Shown here: in pieces, positions 9,372 through 18,376 of the stretch | Numbering within the stretch: the stretch's first letter is position 1 | How the letters are laid out: the number at the start of each line of letters is the position of its first letter | From: Anaerolineaceae bacterium | GTDB taxonomy: Bacteria; Chloroflexota; Anaerolineae; Aggregatilineales; Phototrophicaceae | Length of the DNA stretch: 64,000 nt | Reading direction: 5' to 3' | Assembly: GCA_028818375.1 (NCBI GenBank) | Contig: JAPPOB010000002.1 | Span: 1 to 64,000 of the forward strand | Made by a program: the position numbers and the translations under genes | The notes under the pieces: generated by a model | What the model saw: the letters and a program-made list of their open reading frames with translations, nothing else | What the model was told of the DNA's origin: nothing | Database searches by the model: none

Positions 9372-10065
9372 CCCGGCTGCGGGGACGGAGGGGCCGGGCA
9401 CGGCCCTGCGCTCCTGGCTGGCGCAAATCTGGCGTCTGGCGGAACGCCGCCGCCACGCAGAAAGTGACTGGGTCGGCACCGGCGATCTGGGCGAATCCAT
9501 GGACGCCAGCCCTCCTGTTGTCAACCGCATGATCACGCGCCTGCGTCGCGACGACCTGTTGCGTCACGAGCCTTACCACGGCGTTCGCCTGACCGACGAA
9601 GGGCGGCGCGTGGCCTTGCTGGAACTGCGGCGACAGCGCATCGCCGAGGTTTTTCTGGAGCGTGTCATGGGTTTCGGTTGGCACGAAGTCCATTCGGAAG
9701 CCACGCGGATGTGCAGCGGTCTGGACGACTTGCTGGTGGAAAGAATGGCGGAGATGAGCGGCCGGCCCCGACGCTGCCCGCATGGCGAACTCATACCGGC
9801 GCAAGACGGCGACCTGACGCCGATGGATGACTGCCCGCTGTCCGGCGTCGAAGCGAAGGGTGGCGCCTTGCGCGTGACTCGTGTCTTGACGCGTGAGCCT
9901 GATCGCCTGGAGTATCTGGCGGCCCTGGGGTTAAGGCCTGATACGGAACTTGAGGTCATACACACCGCGCCTTTTGAAGGGCCGTTGCAACTGCGCATCG
10001 GTCGCGAATACCGAATCATCGGCCACAGCCTGGCAGAACTGATATGTGTCGCGCCCTTGTCATGA
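9361..10065 (+). CDS. DtxR/MntR-family metal-dependent transcriptional regulator
   Basis: This 234-residue protein has the three-part layout of the family. There is an N-terminal winged helix (VGTGDLGESMDASPPVVNRM then LTDEGRRVA). Next comes a metal-binding and dimerisation domain with GWHEVHSEATRM and RRCPHGELIP, whose His, Glu and Cys/His residues sit where the family binds Fe or Mn. Last is a C-terminal SH3-like FeoA-type domain (VTRVLTREPDRLEYLAALGL). These regulators repress metal-uptake genes when metal-loaded. No metal transporter is adjacent. The iron-type ABC importer at 37672-41490 is a possible but unproven target. The ATG at 9361 overlaps the upstream stop codon by 11 bases. Confidence 0.85.
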   Translation: MAGSPAAGTEGPGTALRSWLAQIWRLAERRRHAESDWVGTGDLGESMDASPPVVNRMITRLRRDDLLRHEPYHGVRLTDEGRRVALLELRRQRIAEVFLERVMGFGWHEVHSEATRMCSGLDDLLVERMAEMSGRPRRCPHGELIPAQDGDLTPMDDCPLSGVEAKGGALRVTRVLTREPDRLEYLAALGLRPDTELEVIHTAPFEGPLQLRIGREYRIIGHSLAELICVAPLS

Positions 10066-10121
10066 GGCAGTGAAATTCGTGTACAATTTGACTGGTCCTG
10101 ACGTGGAGATTCTGCATTAAC

Positions 10122-11201
10122 ATGGCTTTGCGCCATCGATTTTCTGTTGTCGCTTCGCTTGCATCGCTGCTGCTGTGCACATGCTTCGCCCTGGCGCAGG
10201 ATGAGCCGCTGGCTACACCCACCGCCGTCCTGATTACGGACTTTAACTTCGAATTTCAGGGCTGGAACAACTGCGGCCCGGCGACCCTGACCAATGCCCT
10301 GACACACTTCGGCTATCGCAACGATCAGAACCGCGCGGCCAACTGGCTCAAGCCCAACCGCGAGGACAAGAATGTGACGCCGCAGGAAATGGTGGATTTC
10401 GTCAACAACGAATTGCCTGAACTGCCGGTGCGGGCGCTCGCCCGCAGTGGCGGAGACCTGCAACTGCTGCGGCGATTCATCGCAGCCGGCCATCCCGTTA
10501 TCGTCGAGAAGGGCTACGAGCCGCCGCCGGGCGACCTCGGCTGGATGGGTCATTACCTTCTGATGATCGGCTATGACGACGACCGGCGCGAGTTCACCGC
10601 GCACGACAGCTACCGCGGGCCGCAGAAAATCTACAGTTACGACCAGATCAGCGAATACTGGCAGCATTTCAACAACAGCTACATCGTGCTCTTTGAGAGC
10701 GTTGAGGAACAGCAGTTGCTGACCATGCTGGGCGAGGACGCCGACCCGCAGCAAAACATCCTCCGGACCCTGGAGGAGCAGCGTCTGGCCGTGATGGAGG
10801 ACCCGGAAAACCCCTTCCTGTGGTTCAACATTGGCAGCAACTACGTGGCCCTGGCGCCGGACTATGGCCGCCAGGCCTGGGAATACGCCACCCTAGCCTT
10901 CGACGAGGCTCGCCGCTACGGCCTGCCCTTTCGCATGCTCTGGTACCAGTTTGGCCCGCTCGAAGCCTACAACGCGGTCGGTCGCTACCAGGACACCCTG
11001 ACCCTGGCCAACGTCAATCTGAATGACGGGGGCGGCCACTTTGTCGAGGAAATCTGGTATCACGTCGGCAAGGCCCGCGAGGGCATGGGGCAGACGCGGG
11101 TTGCGGCGGAAAACTACCGCCGCGCTCTCGAAGTCAACCGCAATTTCGGCGCCGCGCGCGAAGCGCTGGAAGCCTTGCAGGCTGGCGGGACGACCGGCTA
11201 A
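10122..11201 (+). CDS. Secreted C39-like peptidase with tetratricopeptide repeats
   Basis: This 359-residue protein has a signal peptide (about 1-26, ending FALAQ). A papain-like C39 domain follows with the catalytic cysteine in NCGPATL (Cys51), His144 in MGHYLLMIGYDDD and Asp162 in AHDSY as the likely triad. The C-terminal part (about 230-355) contains TPR-like helices such as PFLWFNIGSNYVALAPDYG and GRYQDTLTLANVNL. C39_2-type proteins often act as exported peptidases or peptidase-fold binding modules, and the substrate is unknown. A plausible promoter lies just upstream (TTGTCA at 10057, TACAAT at 10082), although the 19-base spacer is long. Confidence 0.8.
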   Translation: MALRHRFSVVASLASLLLCTCFALAQDEPLATPTAVLITDFNFEFQGWNNCGPATLTNALTHFGYRNDQNRAANWLKPNREDKNVTPQEMVDFVNNELPELPVRALARSGGDLQLLRRFIAAGHPVIVEKGYEPPPGDLGWMGHYLLMIGYDDDRREFTAHDSYRGPQKIYSYDQISEYWQHFNNSYIVLFESVEEQQLLTMLGEDADPQQNILRTLEEQRLAVMEDPENPFLWFNIGSNYVALAPDYGRQAWEYATLAFDEARRYGLPFRMLWYQFGPLEAYNAVGRYQDTLTLANVNLNDGGGHFVEEIWYHVGKAREGMGQTRVAAENYRRALEVNRNFGAAREALEALQAGGTTG

Positions 11202-11271
11202 TCAGGCGCCGCGACAGTCTGACGCGCATGCGCTACACTCCGCCCGTCGACCGGCAGCAGGAGGACCGCAG

Positions 11272-11742
11272 GTGCAGCAAGCCCCTTACGAAGGCATGCC
11301 TCCGCTGGCCGGCATCGGGACGCGTTTCCTGTCCCTGGTCATCGACACCATCATTCTCGCGGTCCTGCGTCTTTTCCTCATGATCCTGCTCGCGCCCCAG
11401 ACACTGGCGCAGGAGTTTATGATCGCCCTGGTGCTCGACATCGGAACGACCGTGCCCTATTACTGGTTCTTCTGGACGCGCGCCGGCGGACAGACTCCCG
11501 GCAAGAGTCTGTTGCGCATTCGCGTTATCAGCGAAAACGGCGTGGACCTCAGCGACCGCCAGGCCTTGCTGCGGGTACTCGGCTACTATCTCGGTCAGTT
11601 GTCGATTGGCCTCGGCTTTGTCTGGGCGGCCTTCAACCGCGAGCAGCAGGGTTGGCACGACAAGCTGGCCCACAGCCTGGTCGTCACCAGCGATCTGCCG
11701 CCGCGCCTGATTCCGCGGCAGACGCGCCTGGATCGTCCCTGA
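11272..11742 (+). CDS. RDD-family membrane protein
   Basis: This 156-residue protein has three to four hydrophobic segments. The RDD-type signatures include GTRFLSLVIDTI near the N-terminus, the GQTPGKSLLRIRV loop, and QGWHDKLAHSLVV at the C-terminus. The family is widespread and of poorly defined function; some members are linked to ion exchange. GTG 11272 is chosen because AGGAGG precedes it by 7-8 bases. A second, shorter RDD protein follows on the same strand, indicating a local duplication. Confidence 0.75.
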   Translation: MQQAPYEGMPPLAGIGTRFLSLVIDTIILAVLRLFLMILLAPQTLAQEFMIALVLDIGTTVPYYWFFWTRAGGQTPGKSLLRIRVISENGVDLSDRQALLRVLGYYLGQLSIGLGFVWAAFNREQQGWHDKLAHSLVVTSDLPPRLIPRQTRLDRP

Positions 11743-11886
11743 CAGGTCGTGAACCGGCTGCCCGGTCTTGCGTAGTTCATCATGAGTAGAAGCAGTTCAG
11801 TTGTCAGATACACGTAGCGCGTTTGCCGGGAATCAGCGTCGGGGGCATCCCGACGGGACCGGTCAGGGCAGGGAAAAGGTGGTCAC

Positions 11887-12285
11887 ATGAAACCCAAACG
11901 GCAGGAAGTTGAACTGGCGGTTGTCGGCAAGCGATTTATCGCCCTGATCGTCGACGCGATTTTGCAGGGCATCCTTGCCGGCCTGATATTCCTTGGCCTG
12001 GGCATGGGTGGCGTGGGCGAGACCTTGCAAATGCTCCTGACCCTGGTCTATGGCTGGTATTTCCTGACCCGCCATGATGGCCAGACGCCCGGCAAGCGTC
12101 TGATGGACATTCGCGTCATCAAGGAAGATGGATCGTCAATCGGCGACGGCGATGCCATCGTTCGCGTGCTGGTCTCCTGGATCAGCGGCGCCGTCTTCCT
12201 GCTGGGCTTCATCTGGGCCCTCTTTGACCAGCGTAACCAGACCTGGCATGACAAGGCGGTGGGTTCCCTGGTCGTCAATGCCTGA
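11887..12285 (+). CDS. RDD-family membrane protein (second copy)
   Basis: This 132-residue protein shows the same RDD signatures as its upstream neighbour: GKRFIALIVDAIL, the DGQTPGKRLMDIRVI loop and QTWHDKAVGSLVV, with hydrophobic segments around QGILAGLIFLGLG and WISGAVFLLGFIWAL. The ATG at 11887 follows AAAGGTGG. Function is unknown beyond family membership. The 144-base gap upstream contains a hairpin (CGTCGGG/CCCGACG around 11838-11856) without a T tract. Confidence 0.75.
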   Translation: MKPKRQEVELAVVGKRFIALIVDAILQGILAGLIFLGLGMGGVGETLQMLLTLVYGWYFLTRHDGQTPGKRLMDIRVIKEDGSSIGDGDAIVRVLVSWISGAVFLLGFIWALFDQRNQTWHDKAVGSLVVNA

Positions 12286-12309
12286 GGCAGGCGTCGCGGT
12301 CACCGCCCG

Positions 12310-13461
12310 GTGAGCGTCTCCTTCTGGCAGGCGGATGGCGAGCAGCCCGTCCGCGAGGTCGATTTCCTGATCATCGGCGCGGGGCTGGTGGGCTGTGCGG
12401 CGGCGCTCTTCGCGGCGAATGCCGGGCGCCAGGTCACCATCACTGACGCGCGCGACCTGGGGCTGGGGGCCAGCAGCCGCAACGCCGGCTTCATGATCAC
12501 CGGCCTTGACAGCTATTACCACCGCGCCCTTGAGCGCTACGGGCCCGCCGTGGTGCGCGAGATGTGGGGCCTTTCCGAAACGACTCATCGCCACCTGCAT
12601 CATGTCATTGATGCCGCCGACGGCGCGGTGCAGCGTCAGCGCTGCGGCTCCCTGCTGCTGGCCGAGAGCGAAGACGAGGCGCGCGACCTGGAAATGGCGG
12701 CACGGGCCATGGACGCCGATGGCATCGAGCAGCAGTTTCACGCGCGAGACCCTTTGCGTCGCGGTTTCCACGCCGCCATTGAGCAGGCGCGCGATGAGGC
12801 CATCCAGCCCTATGAACTGGTGCAGGCGCTGTTTCAACAGAGCGGCGCGGAACTGCTGCCTGGCAACGAGGTCTGGCGCATTGGGAACGGGTGTGGCGGG
12901 CGCGTTCGCGTCTTCAGTCGACTTGCAATCCTTGAGGCGCGATATGTGCTGGTCTGCACCAATGGCTGGTCTGCGACGCTGCTGCCGCAACTGGCGCGCC
13001 ACATGGGGCCGGTGCGCGGCCAGGCGCTTGTGACGGCGCCCCTGCGGCAGGGGCCGCTGCTCGGTACCTGCGGCTACAGCGACTACGGCAACATGTACTA
13101 CCGTGATACCTTCGACGGCCGCCTGCTGCTGGGTGGCGGGCGCAGGCAGAATCGCTGGCTGGAACACAATCGCCTCGACGAGCGCATCAGCGATCCGGTG
13201 CAGCGCACGCTTGAGGCCTGGCTACACAGACGCTTCCCCGACGTGGACGCTCCCGTCGAGCGGCGTTGGGCCGGCGTCATGGGGTTCACTTCCGACGGTC
13301 TGCCCCTGGTGGGCCGGCTGCCTGGAGTTGACAACGCAGGTTTCGCCGTCGGTTTCAACGGGCACGGCCTGTCGCTTGGAGCGGGTACAGCCGAACGCGC
13401 CGTCGACCTGCTGCTCCACGACCGACACCCGGGCGCGGTCAGCGCGGAGCGTCTGTTGTAG
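12310..13461 (+). CDS. FAD-dependent oxidoreductase (DAO family)
   Basis: This 383-residue protein has a Rossmann FAD-binding motif near the N-terminus (DFLIIGAGLVGCAAALFAA), followed by GASSRNAGFM as in glycine-oxidase and sarcosine-oxidase-like enzymes. The C-terminal GVMGFTSDGLPLVGRLP and NGHGLSLGAGTA regions complete the FAD site. It likely oxidises an amine or amino acid with O2 or another acceptor, but the substrate is unknown. The GTG start at 12310 is weakly supported. It converges with the aldolase gene three bases away. Confidence 0.83.
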   Translation: MSVSFWQADGEQPVREVDFLIIGAGLVGCAAALFAANAGRQVTITDARDLGLGASSRNAGFMITGLDSYYHRALERYGPAVVREMWGLSETTHRHLHHVIDAADGAVQRQRCGSLLLAESEDEARDLEMAARAMDADGIEQQFHARDPLRRGFHAAIEQARDEAIQPYELVQALFQQSGAELLPGNEVWRIGNGCGGRVRVFSRLAILEARYVLVCTNGWSATLLPQLARHMGPVRGQALVTAPLRQGPLLGTCGYSDYGNMYYRDTFDGRLLLGGGRRQNRWLEHNRLDERISDPVQRTLEAWLHRRFPDVDAPVERRWAGVMGFTSDGLPLVGRLPGVDNAGFAVGFNGHGLSLGAGTAERAVDLLLHDRHPGAVSAERLL

Positions 13462-13464
13462 CGC

Positions 13465-14223
13465 CTACTCGCCGTGGATCACGCGGCGGAAGGCGCGCAG
13501 GGTACCCGTAACGTTTTCATGGCCCCAGATGTTGCGGCCGATGACACCGCCGCGCACGCCGGCCTGCAGCAGATCGCGAAACATCGCCAGGGCGTCGTCC
13601 AGGGTGTCCGACTGCGGCCCGCCGGCGGCCACCAGCGGCACCGGGCAGCGGTCAGCAATTTGCGTATGCGCCTCTGTATCGCCGCACCAGGGCGTCTTGA
13701 CGACGTCCGCGCCGACCTCGGCCGCGCAGCGCACGCCCCAGGCGATGTCCTCGGGGTTGTAGACGATTTCGTTGTTTGCGCCGCGGGGATACACATGGCA
13801 GATGACCGGCAACTCATGACGCGCGCCCGCCTCCACCGTATCGGAAAGGATACGCAGGTACTTCACTTCGCTGTCGCCGCGCACGTAGATGACGACGGCG
13901 ATGGCGTCGGCGCCGAGGCGCAGGGCCTCCTCGACCGTGACAAACTGCTCAATGGCTGTGTCGTCGGTGCGCACGAAGCTGGACTGCAGGATGAGCGGCA
14001 CAGCGCCGGCGTAGGGCCCCCAGAGCGCGGCGGCCGTGCCCTTGTGCATGGTGACGGCGTCCGGCGGGCCGGCCATCACGGCCGCCAGGGTGTTACGCAG
14101 GTTTTGCAGGCCGGCGGGGATGCCGGCCTGGTAACCGATGTAATGGTCGATGGCTACCGAACAGAGGTTGCCGGATGGGTTGGCGAAGATGCGATTCATG
14201 CGGATTTGCTTGCCCAGTCCCAT
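13465..14223 (-). CDS. DhnA-type class I aldolase family protein
   Basis: This 252-residue TIM-barrel aldolase is related to DhnA/LsrF fructose-bisphosphate-type aldolases. The probable Schiff-base lysine lies in VVKTPWCGD. Other family blocks are SVAIDHYIGYQAGIP near the N-terminus and PLVAAGGPQSDT followed by AGVRGGVIGRNIWGH at the phosphate-binding end. It is the last gene of a three-gene minus-strand unit (PhyH dioxygenase, PfkB kinase, aldolase), an order fitting oxidation, phosphorylation and cleavage of a sugar or polyol-like compound. The actual substrate is not determinable from sequence. Confidence 0.82.
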   Translation of the reverse strand: MGLGKQIRMNRIFANPSGNLCSVAIDHYIGYQAGIPAGLQNLRNTLAAVMAGPPDAVTMHKGTAAALWGPYAGAVPLILQSSFVRTDDTAIEQFVTVEEALRLGADAIAVVIYVRGDSEVKYLRILSDTVEAGARHELPVICHVYPRGANNEIVYNPEDIAWGVRCAAEVGADVVKTPWCGDTEAHTQIADRCPVPLVAAGGPQSDTLDDALAMFRDLLQAGVRGGVIGRNIWGHENVTGTLRAFRRVIHGE

Positions 14224-14262
14224 GTGATGCCGCTCCTTGTGATGTGAAAAACAGGTCGCGCA

Positions 14263-15177
14263 TCAACTGGCGCGCGCAATGAAGTCGTGAATCTCCGGCA
14301 GGGGCGGGACGCCGGTCAGACCTGGCTGCGTGGCCTTGAGCGCGGCGGCGGCCGCTGCGATGCGGGCGCACTCACGCACGGGATTTCCCTGCGCCAGCGC
14401 CAGCGCCCAGGCGCCATGAAAGGCGTCGCCGCAGCCGTTGGTGTCCACGACGTCCACCTGGAAGGCCGGCTGGTGATGCAGTCCGTCGGCATCCAGCAAC
14501 CAGCAACCTCGCTCGCCGGCGGTGGCTGCCACCACCGCGCGTTGCGGCGTCCACAGGCGCTGCAGAGCCTCCTGCGGTGAGTCGCAGCCGCTCCAGCTGA
14601 AGGCAAAGTCCTGCGAGAGAATGAGGTGATCGACGAGCGCCTGCAAATCTTCAAAAAACGCCCCTTCGCCGCGCTCAAAGTCGGCCACGATCGGAATGCC
14701 GGCGGCGTGCGCGATACGGGCCGCGCGCAGTTGCCCCGCCAGGCCAAAGGCATCGACGAAAAGCACCCGCGCCGCCTCAATCACGTCGGCCGCCGGCAGG
14801 CTGTCGTGCGCCCCCATCGTGTCGTCTCTGTGGAAGAAGATCGTGCGCGTGTGGTCCTCATCGCCCAGGACGACGATGGCATGAATGGGGCTGCCGGACT
14901 CCGTCCGCACCACAGGCGCGACGTCCACGCCGGTGCGGCGCAGCTCGTCCTCCACGAAGGCCGAGAGTTCGTCGCGGCCCAGTTTGCCCGCGTAGGCGCA
15001 ACGGCCGCCCATGCGCGCCGCCGTCAGCAGGGCGGCGGTGGTCAGGCCGCCGACGCGACGCTGGCGCCGGCGGACGCGAATCTTGGTGTCGCCCGCCGGG
15101 TAGCGCTCGACGTAGAGGGCGTCGTCGACCGCGGCGCAGCCCAGCCCCAACACGTCCCAGCGTTTTTCCATCGTCAT
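14263..15177 (-). CDS. PfkB-family carbohydrate kinase
   Basis: This 304-residue kinase of the ribokinase fold has an N-terminal sugar-binding region with GGLTTAALLTAARMGG. The C-terminal signature VVDTNGCGDAFHGAW has the catalytic aspartate and anion-hole glycines of DTxGxGDxF. It phosphorylates a sugar or related alcohol using ATP. The ATG at 15177 lies only seven bases after the stop of the upstream dioxygenase gene. ATG 15171 is an alternative. The downstream aldolase suggests that the phosphorylated product is then cleaved. Confidence 0.85.
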   Translation of the reverse strand: MTMEKRWDVLGLGCAAVDDALYVERYPAGDTKIRVRRRQRRVGGLTTAALLTAARMGGRCAYAGKLGRDELSAFVEDELRRTGVDVAPVVRTESGSPIHAIVVLGDEDHTRTIFFHRDDTMGAHDSLPAADVIEAARVLFVDAFGLAGQLRAARIAHAAGIPIVADFERGEGAFFEDLQALVDHLILSQDFAFSWSGCDSPQEALQRLWTPQRAVVAATAGERGCWLLDADGLHHQPAFQVDVVDTNGCGDAFHGAWALALAQGNPVRECARIAAAAAALKATQPGLTGVPPLPEIHDFIARAS

Positions 15178-15184
15178 GGCGGCG

Positions 15185-15949
15185 TTACATCTTGACGTCG
15201 AGGATGAAGCGCGCCGTCGGGCTGAGCCGCTTCCAGGTGCTTTCGCGCAGGTAGCGCTGTTGGTCCAGTTGCTGCGGCTGCTCGCGGCGGCAGAAGAAGG
15301 TATGCAGGGCGCGGCGGCGTTTGTCCGAGCCGTTAAAGGTGCCGCCGTGCCAGGTATGGGCGTTGAAGATGACGACGGTGCCCGCCGGCGCTTCCAGCAG
15401 GCGCTGGTCGGGGTGCGGCGCCATCGGGTCTTCCAGGGCGTCCTGCGGCATTTGGCCGCTGCGTTGCGAGCCGGGCACGACGCGCGTCGCGCCGTTGGCC
15501 GCGCTGAAGTCATCCAGCAGCCAGATGGAGTTGCAGGCCTGATAGTTGTCGGGCGCCACCACTTCGCGCCAGTCCTGGTGCAGCGCCTGCAGGCCGCTGC
15601 CCGGCAGGGCGGCGCGAAAGTTGAGCGAGGAGAGGCGGAAGTCCGCGCCCAGCACGTGCCAGATGGCGGCCAGCACGCGCGGATGGGTGAAACAGACGTC
15701 GTAGCGCGGGTCCTTGTTGATGAGGTCGGAAAGGCGGTCGGCGCCGATCTCCTGGTGCACCTCAAGGCCCGCGGCAGCACCTTCCTCCGCCACCAGTTCG
15801 TCGGCGCGGGCGCCCAGCTGGCAGACCTGCTCCGGCAGCAGGATGTTGTAGAGGGGCAGGTAGCCGTCGCGCGTCAGACGCTCCTTCTCCGCCGCGCTCA
15901 GGGTATCCGGCTTCACACCGCAGGTGGCCAGCGCCATCTTCATGTCCAT
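15185..15949 (-). CDS. Phytanoyl-CoA dioxygenase (PhyH) family protein
   Basis: This 254-residue Fe(II)/2-oxoglutarate-dependent oxygenase homologue has the metal facial triad readable as HxD in LHQDWREVV and the distal histidine in FNAHTWHGGTFN, with the 2-oxoglutarate-binding arginine near KRRRALHTFF. Bacterial members hydroxylate varied small molecules. It is the first gene of the unit with PfkB kinase and aldolase, so it may open a catabolic route. ATG 15949 is chosen; the longer frame to 16045 would run into the divergent gene's promoter region. A TATACT -10 element on the minus strand at 15988-15993 fits this unit, though its -35 is weak. Confidence 0.82.
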   Translation of the reverse strand: MDMKMALATCGVKPDTLSAAEKERLTRDGYLPLYNILLPEQVCQLGARADELVAEEGAAAGLEVHQEIGADRLSDLINKDPRYDVCFTHPRVLAAIWHVLGADFRLSSLNFRAALPGSGLQALHQDWREVVAPDNYQACNSIWLLDDFSAANGATRVVPGSQRSGQMPQDALEDPMAPHPDQRLLEAPAGTVVIFNAHTWHGGTFNGSDKRRRALHTFFCRREQPQQLDQQRYLRESTWKRLSPTARFILDVKM

Positions 15950-16034
15950 AGAAAGGATTTCCCAGGGTGGTCGACCTTCCGGCGCGGAGTATAGCACCCT
16001 TGACTCCCGCCTGTAATCTGCCAGACTCGCCACG

Positions 16035-17465
16035 ATGGCCCACACCTTACTCAGCCTGGTTTACCTGCTCTGCGCGTTGCTGCTGATTCTGCACGCCCTG
16101 GGAACCGCCGTCCTCCTGCTGGTCTTCTGGCGCACGCGGCATCAGTCGCCGGCGTTGCCGCCGATGAAGGACTGGCCACGGGTGGCGGTACAACTTCCCG
16201 TGTACAACGAGCGTCACGTTATCGAACGGCTGCTGGCCGCGGTCGCGGCGCTGGATTATCCGCGCCACTGCCTGAAGGTCCAGGTGCTGGATGATTCCAT
16301 TGACGAAACCAGCGCCATCATCCGGCGCATGCTGCCGTCCCTGCGCGCGCAGGGGCTGGACATCCAGCATGTGCAGCGGCCGCAACGTAGCGGTTACAAG
16401 GCGGGCGCGCTGGCGGAGGGCCTGGCGCGGCTGGATTGCGACCTGGTGGCCGTGCTGGACGCCGATTTTGTGCCACCGCCGGACCTTTTGCGGCGGACCG
16501 TGCCGCATCTGGTGGCGGACGAACGCATCGGCATGGTGCAGACGCGCTGGGGACATCTCAACTGGCCCGACAATGCGCTCACGCGCGGTCAGGCGCTGGC
16601 GCTGGACGGCCACTTCATCGTCGAGCAGACGGCGCGCAACCGGGCCGGCTGGTTCATCAACTTCAGCGGCTCCGGTGGCGTGTGGCGACGCTCGTGCATC
16701 CTGGAGGCCGGCGGCTGGAGCGCGCAGACGCTGACCGAGGACCTCGACCTCAGCTATCGCGCGCAACTGGCCGGCTGGCGTTTCCTCTATCTGCCGGACG
16801 TGGTGGTGCCGGCGGAAGTGCCGCCGCAGATGGCCGCCTGGAAGCAACAGCAGGCCCGCTGGGCGCGCGGCAGCACCCGCACGCTGATTGGTCTGCTGCT
16901 GCCGCTGTGGCGCGCGCCCCTGCCGCCCGCCCAACGAATCATGGCCACCTTGCACCTGTGCCAGTACTTGCCGCATCCGTTGATGTTGCTGATGCTGCTG
17001 CTGACGCCGCTGCTGCTGCCTGGCGGTCAGTTGCATACGCTGCTGCCGGTTCCGCTGGGGCTGGCGGCGCTGGCGCCCTTGCTGCTCTACGTGCTGAGCC
17101 AGTATGCGCTGTATCCGGACTGGCGCAGACGCCTGCGCGCCTTCCCGCTGCTGCTGCTGCTGGGCACGGGCATGACCTTCAACGCGACCCTGGCGGTGCT
17201 GGCCGGTCTCGGCGCCGGAGCCGCGGAGTTTCGTCGCACGCCCAAGTTTGCGCAGTCCTGGGCGGTCAGCCGCTACGCCCTGCGCATCGACCGTACCCTG
17301 GCCGGTGAGTTGCTGCTGGCCGCCTATGCCCTGGCGGCCACGCTGATCGCCCTGGCGCATTCTCCGGCATTGGCCCCCTGGCTGGCGCTGTACTTTCTGG
17401 CCTTCACCCTGGTCGCCGGTCTCAGCCTGCGGGACCAGTGGCTGATGGCGCGTTTACGTTCGTGA
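16035..17465 (+). CDS. Membrane glycosyltransferase family 2 (processive type)
   Basis: This 476-residue protein has one N-terminal and about five C-terminal membrane segments around a GT2 catalytic domain. Readable motifs are VQLPVYNE, VLDDSIDE, the DAD-type AVLDADFVPP, SGSGGVWRR, the acceptor-base TEDLDLSYR and QQQARWARG (QxxRW), as in cellulose-synthase and glucomannan-synthase-like enzymes. It should polymerise or transfer sugars from an NDP-sugar at the membrane; the product is unknown. Its end overlaps the GTG of the next phosphoesterase gene by four bases. Confidence 0.86.
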   Translation: MAHTLLSLVYLLCALLLILHALGTAVLLLVFWRTRHQSPALPPMKDWPRVAVQLPVYNERHVIERLLAAVAALDYPRHCLKVQVLDDSIDETSAIIRRMLPSLRAQGLDIQHVQRPQRSGYKAGALAEGLARLDCDLVAVLDADFVPPPDLLRRTVPHLVADERIGMVQTRWGHLNWPDNALTRGQALALDGHFIVEQTARNRAGWFINFSGSGGVWRRSCILEAGGWSAQTLTEDLDLSYRAQLAGWRFLYLPDVVVPAEVPPQMAAWKQQQARWARGSTRTLIGLLLPLWRAPLPPAQRIMATLHLCQYLPHPLMLLMLLLTPLLLPGGQLHTLLPVPLGLAALAPLLLYVLSQYALYPDWRRRLRAFPLLLLLGTGMTFNATLAVLAGLGAGAAEFRRTPKFAQSWAVSRYALRIDRTLAGELLLAAYALAATLIALAHSPALAPWLALYFLAFTLVAGLSLRDQWLMARLRS

Positions 17466-18367
17466 CCCGACTGGCCGTTCTTTCCGACATTCACGGCAAT
17501 TTACCCGCGCTGGAAGCCGTCATTGCCGACATGGAGGGCGAGCATTTCGACCGGGTCGTCGTCGCCGGCGACCTGATCAACATCGGCCCCTGGTCGCGGG
17601 AGGTGCTGGAGACTGTGTTCGGGCGTGGCTGGGTCGTCATCCGCGGCAATCACGAACACTATCTGCTGGACCGCGTCGCCCTGCATCCCCCGCAAGCCCT
17701 GAAAGACTGGGCCTTCCTGGACTTTCTGGCAGAACAGCTCGGTGAGGCCTGGCAGGCGCGCCTCGCTGTGATGCCGGATGAACTGTCCCTGCGCTTCGCC
17801 GATGCGCCGCCCCTGCGGGTTGTGCATGCCGCGCCGGGCAATCCCTTCAGGACCGTCACGCCGGTCACGGCTGAAGACGACGCGCTCGCCATGCTGGCCA
17901 GTGTTGACGAGTGCAGCGTCGTGGCAGGCCACTACCACATGGCCTTTGAACGCCGTCTGGCACAATGGCATTTCATCAATCCGGGCCCGGTGGGCGCGCC
18001 CCACGACGGCCTGCAGGATGCCTGCTACGCCGTGCTGGAGGGCGATGCCGCGGGCTGGCGCGTCGAGCACCGACGGCTGCCCGTGGACAATTCACGGCTG
18101 CTGGAGGAGATGCAGCGACTGGGCTACGTCGAGCGCTTCGGCCTGCGGGGGCAGCTCATCATCAAGCAATTCCGTCTGGCCCGGCCGCTGTTCGTGTCCT
18201 TCAGGCGCTGGGTGCGACAGCAGCATTCCGGACAGGAATGGTCATACTCCCTGCTGGACGAGTTTCTGCGTGGCGGTCACCTGTGGCATGCCCTGGCGCC
18301 GGAGTACCAGTTCAATCAACACCTGCTCGACCCCGCTCCAATTGACCGGGAACAGCCCGACCGCTAG
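17462..18367 (+). CDS. Metallophosphoesterase
   Basis: This 301-residue calcineurin-like phosphoesterase has motifs SDIHGNLPAL, AGDLINIGP (GDxxx), RGNHEHYLL (GNHE), VVHAAPGN and AGHYHMAF (GHxH). The C-terminal extension of about 90 residues (from DNSRLLEEM) is not part of the core fold. GTG 17462 is preferred because GTGA overlaps the upstream stop codon; ATG 17438 is an alternative inside the glycosyltransferase gene. Its TAG stop overlaps the -10 element of the tRNA-Leu promoter. Confidence 0.84.
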   Translation: MTRLAVLSDIHGNLPALEAVIADMEGEHFDRVVVAGDLINIGPWSREVLETVFGRGWVVIRGNHEHYLLDRVALHPPQALKDWAFLDFLAEQLGEAWQARLAVMPDELSLRFADAPPLRVVHAAPGNPFRTVTPVTAEDDALAMLASVDECSVVAGHYHMAFERRLAQWHFINPGPVGAPHDGLQDACYAVLEGDAAGWRVEHRRLPVDNSRLLEEMQRLGYVERFGLRGQLIIKQFRLARPLFVSFRRWVRQQHSGQEWSYSLLDEFLRGGHLWHALAPEYQFNQHLLDPAPIDREQPDR

Positions 18368-18370
18368 ACT
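18342..18370 (+). promoter_or_regulatory. Promoter of tRNA-Leu
   Basis: TTGACC at 18342-18347 and TAGACT at 18365-18370 with a 17-base spacer, six bases before the tRNA 5' end. The -10 hexamer includes the stop codon of the phosphoesterase gene. Read from consensus only. Confidence 0.65.
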
Positions 18371-18376
18371 GGGCCA

